The position numbers and the translations under genes are program-made. A model generated the notes under the pieces. It was given only the letters and a program-made list of their open reading frames with translations. It was not told the DNA's origin and ran no database searches. A stretch of 42,260 bases of DNA from Paludibacteraceae bacterium (lineage in GTDB: Bacteria; Bacteroidota; Bacteroidia; Bacteroidales; Paludibacteraceae), in contig JAFSXJ010000106.1 of the NCBI GenBank assembly GCA_017444065.1, forward strand, positions 1 through 42,260, in the 5' to 3' direction. The first letter of the stretch is position 1. Each line of letters opens with the position of its first letter. Shown here in pieces: positions 8,733-16,936 of this stretch.

Positions 8733-10022
8733 ATGAAAAAGTTACTATTGTTACTGCCAATGTTGGCAGCTCTTCTTTGTGGCTGTAATGTGCCTTCCGT
8801 TGAGCCCAAACCTGATGACGGCTCCGGCAATGACAAGACCGAGAAACATGCCATCCGGTCGTTCGAGTTGACCGATGCCGAGCAACAGATGAACGTGCAG
8901 ACGAACACGTTCGCACTGAACATGCTCCGGCAGATTGTCGGCAGCGAGGATTTGGCGCAGACGCCTAACATCTGTTTCTCACCCGTCTCGGCTAACATGG
9001 CGCTGGGTATATTGCTCGGCGGAGCGGACGGACAGACACGCGCACAGATGCAGACCGTTCTGGGCTTTGCCGACGCTACGGAGCCGCAGGTCAACGACTA
9101 CTACCACAAGCTAGTGGAGGCGCTGCCGTACCTCGACTCAACAACTGTCGTAAAGATTGCCAACGCCCTGTGGCTCAAGCAGACGTTCCCCATCAAGGAT
9201 GCATATCGGAGTCAGACCCAGGCCACGTTCAACGCCACGATCGACAATGTGCGCACCTTCGTCGACGATGCCGTCATCGACATGATCAACCAGTGGGCGG
9301 CCGACAACACCAACAACCTCATCCGGAAGGTCATTGACCGGAGTATGGTCAGCGACAACCTGATGATGGTTTTTGCCAACGCGCTGTACTTCAAAGGTAT
9401 TTGGGATGCAAAGTTCGAGAAGAGTAGCACCCGCCAAGAGAACTTCACTACCGCAGCCGGCAAGACTGAGAAGAAGGAGATGATGACCAAGTTCTTCTCC
9501 AACGCCCGATACACGGAGACCGAGGTCGCACAGGTGCTTGAGCTCGCCTACGAGGGCGACAAGTACTGTATGGATATCCTGCTACCCAAGTCCGGCAAGC
9601 AACCTGCAGATATACTGGATGACCTGACGCCGGAGCGTTGGGCTGAGATTGAAAAAAATGTCCGCTGGGGTTCGTACGATGTGGACGTCTGGCTGCCGAA
9701 GTTCAAATACACCTACGAACGCTCGCTCATACGCGACCTGCAGACTTTGGGTATTCAGGCTGCGTTCACGCCGATGGCGGACTTCTCCAGACTGAGCGAG
9801 GTAGATACATATCTGGGTTTCCTGAAGCAGGTTTGCTATATTGCAGTGGATGAGCAGGGCACAGAAGCCGCAGCCGTGACGATAGGTGGTAATTATACCA
9901 CCTCTGTCGGGCCGGAGCCTCAGCCGAAAATCTTCCACGCAACGCACCCGTTCGTGTACATCATTCGTGAACGCCAGTACGGAACGATCTTGTTCTGTGG
10001 CGTAGTGGGTGACCCGAGTTAA
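8733..10022 (+). CDS. Serpin family lipoprotein (protease inhibitor)
   Basis: The product is 429 residues: a lipoprotein signal peptide (MKKLLLLLPMLAALLCGCN, Cys18), a short acidic linker, and a full-length serpin fold. Family signatures include NICFSPVSANMALGILLGGA, FANALYFKGIWDAKF and the C-terminal HPFVYIIRERQYGTILFCG. The hinge of the reactive-centre loop reads EQGTEAAAVT, with the small residues typical of inhibitory serpins, so it should trap a serine or cysteine protease by loop insertion (inference from family knowledge). The loop after the hinge (IGGNYTTSVGPEPQPK) is a few residues longer than in alpha-1-antitrypsin, so the P1 residue cannot be assigned. As a lipoprotein it probably protects the cell envelope from host or competitor proteases. 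A strong terminator follows. Confidence 0.93.
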   Translation: MKKLLLLLPMLAALLCGCNVPSVEPKPDDGSGNDKTEKHAIRSFELTDAEQQMNVQTNTFALNMLRQIVGSEDLAQTPNICFSPVSANMALGILLGGADGQTRAQMQTVLGFADATEPQVNDYYHKLVEALPYLDSTTVVKIANALWLKQTFPIKDAYRSQTQATFNATIDNVRTFVDDAVIDMINQWAADNTNNLIRKVIDRSMVSDNLMMVFANALYFKGIWDAKFEKSSTRQENFTTAAGKTEKKEMMTKFFSNARYTETEVAQVLELAYEGDKYCMDILLPKSGKQPADILDDLTPERWAEIEKNVRWGSYDVDVWLPKFKYTYERSLIRDLQTLGIQAAFTPMADFSRLSEVDTYLGFLKQVCYIAVDEQGTEAAAVTIGGNYTTSVGPEPQPKIFHATHPFVYIIRERQYGTILFCGVVGDPS

Positions 10023-10043
10023 AGCGTAAGCCTGTTTGCATCT

Positions 10044-10076
10044 AAATAGAGCGCCGTAAGCGCTCTATTTTTTTTT
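10044..10076 (+). terminator. Intrinsic terminator after the serpin gene
   Basis: A perfect 11-bp stem (AAATAGAGCGC at 10044-10054, GCGCTCTATTT at 10060-10070) with loop CGTAA, followed by a continuing T-run to 10076. It ends the frdB-serpin transcript. Confidence 0.92.
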
Positions 10077-10355
10077 GATGGGAGCCTTACCGAACGCGTC
10101 AAAGACGCTTCGAGGCGTCGTAAGAATGGGATCTTCCGAGTAAAGTACGGCTTCCCCCCGGCTTAACTCCGGCTTGCCTATGGCAAGATGCCGAGTACAC
10201 TCCAAAATCACGGGATATATACTACGTATATATAGGGTGCTGTAGGATACGGGAATGGCTCGGGAATGGATGACCTATGGCTCAGCTTCGTGTGCAAATC
10301 GCTGCAGAGTTCCTATTTCAAGAACTGCAATTCTACGCGGCGGTTCTGCTGTCCG
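10077..10355. other. Intergenic stretch with small inverted and direct repeats, no gene seen
   Basis: I find no open frame with family resemblance on either strand. It contains a hairpin GCGTC-AAA-GACGC near 10098-10110, three copies of CCGGCTT or CGGCTT around 10150-10176, a perfect 8-bp inverted repeat ATATATAC-TAC-GTATATAT (10215-10233), and a doubled CGGGAATGG near 10250-10268. It lies between the serpin terminator and the 3' end of aroB. Confidence 0.6.
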
Positions 10356-11408
10356 TTAGAGTGAGCAGAGGTACTCGAGTGCCTCGCGGAACTGGTCGGG
10401 TGGGATTGATTGTCCGATGACCGGTTGACCGATATCCCGGAGCAAGGTGCACGTGATAGCGCCTTGCTCTCTGTTTTTCTTGTCGTGCTGCATGAGTTGC
10501 AGCAGTTGTTCATAGTCGTTGCAGGTGACAGGTGCCGCGCCGTAGTTCTCCAGCATGAACCGGCTGAGGGTGCTGACAACCTCGGTAGTCAGACCGCAGA
10601 GGGTGTGAGAGAGGTAAGCCTCCGCTACCATGCCGTACATCACGCAGTACCCGTGAAGACATTTACCATTTACCATTTGGCTGTGCTTCGTCAAGCACAG
10701 GGCTTCTATGGCGTGACCGACGGTGTGCCCGAGGTTGAGTATCTGGCGCAGGCCTTTGTCACGCGGGTCTTGCTCAACCACTGACTGCTTGAATGCGACA
10801 GATTGCCTGATCAGTTCGCCAAACGCCACAGACGAGACCTCGCGCAGGTCGTAGTCAAGCAGTTCGGCGAAAGCCTCTCTGCCTTGCAGGATGGCGTGCT
10901 TGAGCATCTCGGCATAACCGGACAGCAGCTGGTCGGCAGGCAGCGTTGCGAGGAAACGGGCATCAATAATCGTTTCTACGGGTTCGGCAAACACGCCGAT
11001 GGCATTCTTTATAAGACCGCTGTCGCTGACGGATGACGGGCTGTAGTCAATACCCGTCTTGCCGCCTGTAGCGGCATCAACCATCGCCAGCAGCGTGGTG
11101 GGGATATTCATGTACGACATGCCGCGCATGTACGTCGATGCCGCAAATCCGCCCATGTCTGTGATTACGCCGCCGCCGAGGTTGATCAGAAGGCTGCTGC
11201 GTGTCGCCTGTTGCGCGAAAAGAAAATCCCAGATGCGTTGCACCGAAGTGATGTTCTTGTGCTCCTCGCCTGCCGGCAGGATAAGGGTTGGGAGGTCAGC
11301 CAAACGTGCCTGACAATTCAACAGGGAAGATAAAACGGGCAGGCAGCACGTGGCTACCTGCTCGTCTGTTAGAAGGAATGCCCGGTCGTATGTATTCAGG
11401 TCAAGCAT
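10356..11408 (-). CDS. aroB: 3-dehydroquinate synthase
   Basis: The product is 350 residues. It converts DAHP to 3-dehydroquinate, the second step of the shikimate pathway, using NAD and a divalent metal. Visible family motifs are the NAD-binding GGGVITDMGGFAAS, the IPTTLLAMVDAATGGKTGI block, the metal-ligand Glu in SGYAEMLKH (E167), and the metal-ligand His residues in LNLGHTVGHAIEA and LHGY (H252). Two loops look longer than in typical relatives. One is residues 122-130 (YSPSSVSDS), before the conserved KN. The other is residues 239-249, ending MVNGK, which is encoded by the ATTTACC repeat array at 10661-10680. The gene starts 9 bases after the trigger factor stop and shares its promoter. 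Confidence 0.95.
   Translation of the reverse strand: MLDLNTYDRAFLLTDEQVATCCLPVLSSLLNCQARLADLPTLILPAGEEHKNITSVQRIWDFLFAQQATRSSLLINLGGGVITDMGGFAASTYMRGMSYMNIPTTLLAMVDAATGGKTGIDYSPSSVSDSGLIKNAIGVFAEPVETIIDARFLATLPADQLLSGYAEMLKHAILQGREAFAELLDYDLREVSSVAFGELIRQSVAFKQSVVEQDPRDKGLRQILNLGHTVGHAIEALCLTKHSQMVNGKCLHGYCVMYGMVAEAYLSHTLCGLTTEVVSTLSRFMLENYGAAPVTCNDYEQLLQLMQHDKKNREQGAITCTLLRDIGQPVIGQSIPPDQFREALEYLCSL
10661..10680. repeat. ATTTACC tandem array inside aroB
   Basis: Two full 7-base units ATTTACC and a partial ATTTGG lie inside the aroB coding sequence, where they encode MVNGK in a loop between the GHT and LHGY motifs. The same word makes the array at 26931-26968. Confidence 0.7.
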
Positions 11409-11417
11409 TCGCTCTGA

Positions 11418-12761
11418 TTAAGCATTGTCGCGCATGAGTTTGCCGAAGTCTTCGTAGGAGATAGCTTTCTCCTCAATCTTGGCAACGGTGCGCAGGTGGT
11501 CGTATATCTTGTTTTCAGCCACACGCTCCACGATGCCGCGGAGTTGGTTCTCATCCTTGAGGATGTTCTCGGCGAACGAGTTCAGATACTGCTCCTCGAC
11601 ATGCATCATACCGTACTGCAGGAACTGCATGCGGGCTACCTCGCGGGCGTATGCGTTGATGTCGTCTTTCTCGACCTTGACGTCGTACTCTTTCATCAAC
11701 TGGTCTTTGGCAAGTTGCCAACGCAGTTGCTTGAGCATCTCGGGGAAGTCGCGGTCAAGGTCTTCAGGTTTCATGTCTTTGTTCGTGGCAGCCACCCAGC
11801 GCTTGAGGAATGCCTCGGGTAGAGCGAACTCACCGGCTTTCTTCAGGATAGCGGCTTTGGCGTCGAGCCCGAACTTGTACTTTGCGTCTTCCGCCATGTT
11901 CGCTTCAATCTCCGCCTGCACCTTCGTGCGGAACTCGGCTTCATCCTTCACGTTGTTCTCGCCATAGACCTTGGCGAACAACTCGCCGTCAATCTTCGCT
12001 GCCTGGTGACGCGTGATAGAAGTGATGGTCAGTGTGAAATCGCTGTTGAGTTCTTTCACGTCGTCCTTCTTCAGGTCAAGCAGTGAGGCAACTTCGGTCT
12101 CGTTCTGGAAAGCCTTCATCGGGTTGAAGGTTATGACGTCGTTCTTCTTGGCGCCGTTGAAGAGTTTTGCCTGCTTCTTGTCCGCCATATATTGCGGATT
12201 GAGGATGGCGTTTTCTTTGACTATGCCGCCTTCCTTCTGTTCGGTCAGCGTACCGCGAAGCACATCGCCGTCCTTGAAGTCCTCGACATCCACATACTCG
12301 CCGAAACGCTCAGCGTAGGAGTTGACCTGGTTGTCCACCATCTTCTTATCGACGGTAATCGTGTATTGCGTGAGTTTGTTCTTGCCGGTCAGCTTTGCAT
12401 CGAACTCAGCGGGTACCGCTATATCGAAAGCAAAGGTGAACTCGGTATCGTTGTCAAGATCCATGTTCGGCGTCAGTTCGTCGTTGGGCATCGGGTCGCC
12501 GAGAATATGCAGCTTCTGCTCTTCGATGTACTTGGTCAGCTGCTCGGCAATCTGGTTGTTCAGCACGTCTGCGAGCACGCTCTTGCCGTACATCTTCTTA
12601 ATCAGGCCGATGGGCACCATACCTTTGCGGAAACCCGGGATGTCGGCTTTCTGACGCAGCTGGCGCAGTTGTTTGGTTACTGCCTCCTCGTAATCAGCCG
12701 GAGTAAGGGTCAGCGTGACTACAGAGGTCAGGTCTTTGAATTCAGTGTGATTGATTTGCAT
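11418..12761 (-). CDS. tig: Trigger factor, ribosome-associated chaperone
   Basis: The product is 447 residues from the ATG of MQINHTEFKDLTSV; an in-frame start 24 codons upstream would lie close to the promoter and adds an unrelated tail. Trigger factor binds near the ribosomal exit tunnel and shields nascent chains. The N-terminal ribosome-binding signature is present as GFRKGMVP near residue 45. The middle region (about 150-240) corresponds to the peptidyl-prolyl isomerase domain but is poorly conserved, as is usual in Bacteroidota. The C-terminal half is the helical substrate cradle. It has its own promoter and is followed by aroB 9 bases downstream. Confidence 0.95.
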   Translation of the reverse strand: MQINHTEFKDLTSVVTLTLTPADYEEAVTKQLRQLRQKADIPGFRKGMVPIGLIKKMYGKSVLADVLNNQIAEQLTKYIEEQKLHILGDPMPNDELTPNMDLDNDTEFTFAFDIAVPAEFDAKLTGKNKLTQYTITVDKKMVDNQVNSYAERFGEYVDVEDFKDGDVLRGTLTEQKEGGIVKENAILNPQYMADKKQAKLFNGAKKNDVITFNPMKAFQNETEVASLLDLKKDDVKELNSDFTLTITSITRHQAAKIDGELFAKVYGENNVKDEAEFRTKVQAEIEANMAEDAKYKFGLDAKAAILKKAGEFALPEAFLKRWVAATNKDMKPEDLDRDFPEMLKQLRWQLAKDQLMKEYDVKVEKDDINAYAREVARMQFLQYGMMHVEEQYLNSFAENILKDENQLRGIVERVAENKIYDHLRTVAKIEEKAISYEDFGKLMRDNA

Positions 12762-12834
12762 AATATTCTGTTGTTTTGTATTTGCACATGTATAGTTTTG
12801 CGCAGCGGAAACCCGTCGGCGCATAAAAAGCAAG

Positions 12835-12866
12835 CAAAGATACTAAAATAATCCCACATTTGCAAA
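12835..12866 (-). promoter_or_regulatory. Bacteroidota promoter of tig-aroB
   Basis: On the minus strand TTTG (12866-12863), 20 bases, TATCTTTG (12842-12835). Transcription should start near 12828, about 67 bases before the tig ATG at 12761. This supports the downstream start choice. Confidence 0.85.
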
Positions 12867-12923
12867 TTTTTTTCAATAATTGCAAGTTTTTATGCTTTTT
12901 TTCAATCGTTTTGACGGAGACAG

Positions 12924-12954
12924 TTGCAAATGTCAAATAATTTTCGTATATTTG
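12924..12954 (+). promoter_or_regulatory. Bacteroidota promoter of the HD-domain/GH3 operon
   Basis: TTG (12924-12926), 20 bases, TATATTTG (12947-12954). It lies back to back with the tig promoter and would start transcription near 12961. Confidence 0.8.
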
Positions 12955-12998
12955 CACCCTGAAGATATTTGTACCCTTAAGACGTGAGCCACATTGCA

Positions 12999-13616
12999 AT
13001 GACCGAACTACAGACCTATATCGAACAAACCATTCTGCCCCGGTACGATGCTTTTGACGGCGGTCACCGTCGCGACCACGCTGAGTCAGTCATCCGCGAG
13101 AGCCTTGCTCTTGCGCGCGAGTACCATGCTGACGAACGTATGGCGTACGTCATTGCTGCGTACCACGATCTTGGGTTATGTTATGACCGCGAGACCCACC
13201 ACATACGCTCCGGCGAGATTCTGCTTGCCGACCGGACTCTCCGCAGGTGGTTCACCGATGAGCAGCTGCTCACGATGCGTGACGCCATCGAGGACCATCG
13301 TGCCAGCGGCAAGAACCCGCCGCGAACCCTCTACGGCGCTATCGTGGCTGAGGCTGACAGGCAGATTGACCCGAAGGACATTGTACGCCGGACGATGGCA
13401 TATAGCCGGAAGCTCTATCCTGACGGCGATTTTGAGACGCTTTACCGCCGCAGCCTTGAGCACCTCAGGGAGAAATATGCCGAGGGCGGCTACTTGCACC
13501 TGTGGCTGAACAGCCCTCGCAACGTGCAGGGGCTCGCCGCGTTGAGAGAACTGATTGACGACAAGGAAAGACTTCGCGCCTTGTGCCGCGAGTGGTACGA
13601 ACTAAACGGTAACTGA
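12999..13616 (+). CDS. HD-domain phosphohydrolase-like protein
   Basis: The product is 205 residues from the ATG of MTELQTYIEQ; a GTG five codons upstream (12984) is also possible. It has the HD metal-binding pattern: His in GGHRRDHAE, the HD pair in AAYHDLGL, a following His pair in ETHHIRSG, and later EDHRASG and EADRQID. The histidines and aspartates are in the order expected for small HD hydrolases that act on nucleotides or phosphate esters. The substrate is unknown. No signal peptide, so cytoplasmic. The GH3 gene begins 4 bases after its stop, so the two are co-transcribed. Confidence 0.88.
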   Translation: MTELQTYIEQTILPRYDAFDGGHRRDHAESVIRESLALAREYHADERMAYVIAAYHDLGLCYDRETHHIRSGEILLADRTLRRWFTDEQLLTMRDAIEDHRASGKNPPRTLYGAIVAEADRQIDPKDIVRRTMAYSRKLYPDGDFETLYRRSLEHLREKYAEGGYLHLWLNSPRNVQGLAALRELIDDKERLRALCREWYELNGN

Positions 13617-13620
13617 ACAT

Positions 13621-16047
13621 ATGGAAACGAAAGCACATCTCACAGACGAACTCACTGAGCGTGAACGCTTGCACCGCTCGCTTGCGTTCGAGGCGGCTGC
13701 CGATGGTATTGTCCTTCTGCATAACAACGGTTGTCTGCCGTTGCAGCCCTGCCCTATAGCCTTGTACGGTGCAGGCGCTGAATACACCATCAAGGGCGGC
13801 ACAGGCAGCGGTGAGGTCAACGTACGGCATACCGTCACTATTCGCGAGGGGCTGGAGCGTGCAGGGTTTGCGACCGTCACCGAGGCTTGGCTGCGTAGGT
13901 ACGACCAACAGTGGCGACAGGGCAAGCAGGCGTTCCTCAAGGCTGTCAAGCGAAAGCTTTGGTGGCCAAGCGCCAAGGTCATCAACGATATGATGAGTGC
14001 CGAGTACCGTTTCCCGTCGGGAGACCGGCTGACCGAGCAAGAGGTGGCTGATTGCGGTGCGGATACATGTGTCTATGTGTTGTCACGTCAGTCAGGCGAG
14101 GGGCACGATCTGCAGGACGTCCCCGGCAGTTTCCGTATGGACGACACCGAGCAGCACAACATTCGCCTGTGTGCGGCACGCTTCAAGCGGTTCGTGCTCG
14201 TCATCAACACCGGCTGCCCCATTGACCTGTCGCCGCTGGATGAGATGAGCGGTATTGACGCTGTTGTGTATATGGGGCAGTTAGGCATGGAGGGCGGTAA
14301 TGCGCTGGCACCGGTGCTGACCGGGCAGCGCACACCTTGCGGAAGGCTCGCTGTAAGCTGGCCGGCGCGATATAGCGATGTGCCTTTCGGCGACGAGTTC
14401 GGGCGCGACGCCGTTCGTGCCGAGTACAAGGAAGGCATATATGTCGGCTACCGGTACTACGACAGTTTCGCTGTTGCGCCCCGTTACCCGTTCGGCTTCG
14501 GATTGAGTTACACCTCGTTCGACCTTTCGCCTCACACTCCGACCCTGACGGGCGAGAGTGTGGCAGGCTTCGTACAGGTCACGAACAGCGGAAGCAACTA
14601 CGCCGGTCGGGAGGTGGTGCAGGTGTACGTCAGCCTGAGCAGTGACGACTGCGAGTACCAGCGGCTCGTGGCGTTCGCCAAGACCGGAACACTCGCACCC
14701 GGACAAACGCAGACCGTCAAGTGGGCGTTCCCGCTATCCGCCTTGGCGCAGTACGACCCGACCGCAGCCGCCACGGTGATACCCGCAGGCAGGCACCTCA
14801 TACGTGTAGGCACCAGTTCTCGCAACACGCAGCCCCTGGCGGTACTCAGGGTTGACCGGACAATCGTCCTCAGCAGGCACAGACACCTGTGCGCAGCAGC
14901 ACGGCAAGTGGCTGAACTCACGCACCCCAACAGGTTCGACATACCTGACTCACTACCCGAACTGACGGTGGATGACAGCGCATGCACCACACGCGTCATC
15001 GATTATACGCCTCAGCCGCTCAACCCCTCACCACGTGTGCAACAGGCGTTGAGCCGACTCCTCCCTGAGGATGAGTTGCTCCTCTGCACAGGCACAGGTA
15101 TGTCTGGCGAGAACAGAGGTTTTCGCACACCCGGGGCAGTAGGGCACACCACAACCGCGTTCATTGAGCGGGGCATACCTAACATCGAGCTCTGCGACGG
15201 GCCGGCGGGCGTAAGGCTCGAGCGACGGGCGGTCAGGTATGCCGATGGGCAGATACGCGCGGTAGATATGTCGCTCTCCGTCTATGAGCTGCTGCCGCGG
15301 TGGCTGCTGCGATGGTTCATCCTGGGCGACCCCGACAAAGGGCAGATGCTCTATCAGTTCGTTACAGGTTTTCCTATCGAGGCTATGGTGGCGCAGACGT
15401 GGGATATCAGCCTCGCTCAGCGTATAGGGCAGGCGGTCAGCCGCGAGATGAACGAGTATGGCGTCAGGGTGTGGCTCGCACCTGCTATGAACATCGTGCG
15501 TAACCCGCTCTGCGGACGCAACTACGAGTACTACAGCGAGGACCCTCTGCTCACCGGACTCATGGCGGCAGCTGTCACGCAGGGCGTGCAACAGGCACAC
15601 GGGACCATTGCCACACTCAAGCACTTCTGCGCGAACAACCAGGAAAAGCACCGGTTCGTTGTCTCCTCCGAGGTGGATGAACGCGTGCTGCGGGAGATCT
15701 ACTGGCGAGGGTTCGAACTGGCTATACGGCTGGCGCAGCCGAGGGCGGTGATGACCGCCTATAACCGCTTGAACGGCACGTACTGCTCGAACAACAGCGA
15801 GCTCTGCACCGACCTGTTACGATGCGAGTGGCTGTTCGACGGACTGGTGATGACCGATTGGTTCGCCACCGACCAGGGGCGTGCCGACAACACGCAAGCA
15901 CTGAACGCCGGAGTCGATCTCATCATGCCCGGAGCAAAGAAGGTCACCAAGTCACTCACCCGCGCGTTCCGACAAGGACAACTGCCACACGACATTGTTC
16001 ATCGCGCCGCTACACGCGTGCTCGAAGCAGTACTGGCAGATGAGTGA
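13621..16047 (+). CDS. Glycoside hydrolase family 3 with swapped domain order (beta-glucosidase-like)
   Basis: The product is 808 residues and lacks a signal peptide, so it probably acts in the cytoplasm on imported oligosaccharides. The domain order is reversed from the common form. Residues about 15-300 are the GH3 C-terminal alpha/beta domain, with SRQSGEGHD (E160 is the likely acid/base). About 310-400 is a fibronectin type III-like domain, and about 440-808 is the GH3 TIM barrel. In the barrel, TLKHFCANNQEKHR is the substrate-binding KH motif and GLVMTDWFATDQG carries the nucleophile Asp746. This permuted order is known in some beta-glucosidases, especially of Firmicutes such as Ruminococcus. 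The coding sequence is notably GC-rich compared with the genes at the right of the window. Transfer from another phylum is possible but not shown. Confidence 0.92.
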   Translation: METKAHLTDELTERERLHRSLAFEAAADGIVLLHNNGCLPLQPCPIALYGAGAEYTIKGGTGSGEVNVRHTVTIREGLERAGFATVTEAWLRRYDQQWRQGKQAFLKAVKRKLWWPSAKVINDMMSAEYRFPSGDRLTEQEVADCGADTCVYVLSRQSGEGHDLQDVPGSFRMDDTEQHNIRLCAARFKRFVLVINTGCPIDLSPLDEMSGIDAVVYMGQLGMEGGNALAPVLTGQRTPCGRLAVSWPARYSDVPFGDEFGRDAVRAEYKEGIYVGYRYYDSFAVAPRYPFGFGLSYTSFDLSPHTPTLTGESVAGFVQVTNSGSNYAGREVVQVYVSLSSDDCEYQRLVAFAKTGTLAPGQTQTVKWAFPLSALAQYDPTAAATVIPAGRHLIRVGTSSRNTQPLAVLRVDRTIVLSRHRHLCAAARQVAELTHPNRFDIPDSLPELTVDDSACTTRVIDYTPQPLNPSPRVQQALSRLLPEDELLLCTGTGMSGENRGFRTPGAVGHTTTAFIERGIPNIELCDGPAGVRLERRAVRYADGQIRAVDMSLSVYELLPRWLLRWFILGDPDKGQMLYQFVTGFPIEAMVAQTWDISLAQRIGQAVSREMNEYGVRVWLAPAMNIVRNPLCGRNYEYYSEDPLLTGLMAAAVTQGVQQAHGTIATLKHFCANNQEKHRFVVSSEVDERVLREIYWRGFELAIRLAQPRAVMTAYNRLNGTYCSNNSELCTDLLRCEWLFDGLVMTDWFATDQGRADNTQALNAGVDLIMPGAKKVTKSLTRAFRQGQLPHDIVHRAATRVLEAVLADE

Positions 16048-16182
16048 TATAACAAGCGAACCCCATATCAGGGGTGCGCTCTCCCCACCGCAGGAGAAAT
16101 AAAGGTTAATATGTCAAAGAACGCTGCTGCCTGATTGTCACCCGCGACAGCGTTGCGGGATAGAAGTGCTTCTATTATATAG

Positions 16183-16359
16183 TCATTTTGATACAACCTT
16201 CAAGTGCTCAATTGTGCGCCTAATGGACTTACTGACAGCCGATTGAGAAATTTTCAACTTGTCAAAAATTTCGCCCCTTCTGAGCCCTTGACAGTAGAGC
16301 CAGAGAATCTTACGACTTAGTATCGGCTTGGGTCCGCCTTGACCCCGAGTAAGATGGCC
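16183..16359 (-). pseudogene. Possible helix-turn-helix protein remnant
   Basis: One minus-strand frame ending at a TGA (16185-16183) reads as a typical helix-turn-helix, with LSRKILWLYCQGLRRGEIF followed by DKLKISQSAVSKSIRRTIEH. The pattern is like sigma-factor region 4, LuxR or recombinase C-terminal domains. No start codon is found in frame for at least 20 codons upstream, and upstream the frame runs into the inverted repeat. I read it as the surviving C-terminal end of a lost gene, but 55 codons is too short to be sure. Confidence 0.33.
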
Positions 16360-16392
16360 GTTTCTTCGTGTTGGTTGGAAAATTAGCAGACA

Positions 16393-16463
16393 AAAAAAGT
16401 TGGCTGGGTGGTTGGTTGGCTAAAGGCTTCGCGCGTATATTTAACCACCCAACCAACTTTTTT
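16393..16463. repeat. 21-bp inverted repeat with 29-base loop (possible two-way terminator)
   Basis: The arms at 16393-16413 and 16443-16463 match at 20 of 21 positions, and the left begins with an A-run and the right ends with a T-run. The hairpin could end transcription from both sides. The arms and part of the loop are built from repeated GGTTGG or GGTGGTT words. Confidence 0.7.
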
Positions 16464-16685
16464 CATTTTTTATTTTCTTTTTGGTTCTTTTTCTTTGCTT
16501 TTTTTCTTTTGCCGCCCAAGTCTCTATGTCGGAGCGACGCTCCCCGCTGCTCCTTCGTTTGAATTGCCAAGTCAAGGCAATTCTCCAGGTCGGCGACTCG
16601 GCAAGAGTTAGCTGACGAAGGCGACGGTGCTGACATGGCTGCTGTCACGAACCGGCATACTATCTCATGCAGTACCGCAGGCAAT

Positions 16686-16726
16686 TATGCCTGCGAAAGG
16701 GAAAACGTATATGCCTGCGAAAGGGA
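16686..16726. repeat. 17-base direct repeat pair
   Basis: TATGCCTGCGAAAGGGA occurs at 16686-16702 and again at 16710-16726, a 24-base spacing. The first copy is also half of an 8-bp palindrome. No gene is visible around it. Confidence 0.7.
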
Positions 16727-16832
16727 CGCTATGGCTATTGCGAGTTTTTAGCCGTTGTCTAAGATATAAACATCGAGAGCAGCCAGAGTACCGCGACAAA
16801 ATGGATGCAAAACACAAATTTCTCAACAAAAA

Positions 16833-16864
16833 TTTGCAAATATCAAATATTTATATTATCTTTG
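16833..16864 (+). promoter_or_regulatory. Bacteroidota promoter of umuDC
   Basis: TTTG (16833-16836), 20 bases, TATCTTTG (16857-16864). A short inverted repeat (AAATAT-CAA-ATATTT, 16838-16852) lies between the two boxes and could be a repressor site, but nothing else supports that. Confidence 0.8.
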
Positions 16865-16936
16865 TATGCGTGAAGAAATATGAGACAGAATTGTTTTTAA
16901 TTGTGGGTAATTGATGACCGCTTATTGAAGATTCTT

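Larger units (their letters stand above)
16048..16936. other. Long intergenic region with hairpins, repeats and a possible gene remnant
   Basis: Nearly 900 bases separate the GH3 and umuD genes. From left to right there are two adjacent small hairpins (16141-16159 and about 16161-16174), the possible helix-turn-helix remnant (16183-16359, minus), the 21-bp inverted repeat (16393-16463), a very T-rich tract (16461-16510), an 8-bp palindrome CGCAGGCA-ATTA-TGCCTGCG (16676-16695), a 17-base direct repeat (16686-16726) and the umuD promoter. I see no intact gene here. Confidence 0.6.

Noticed and set aside
16463-16684. 73-codon minus-strand frame with a lysine-rich C-terminus
   Set aside because: The lysines come only from the T-rich tract; no start signal, no family resemblance.
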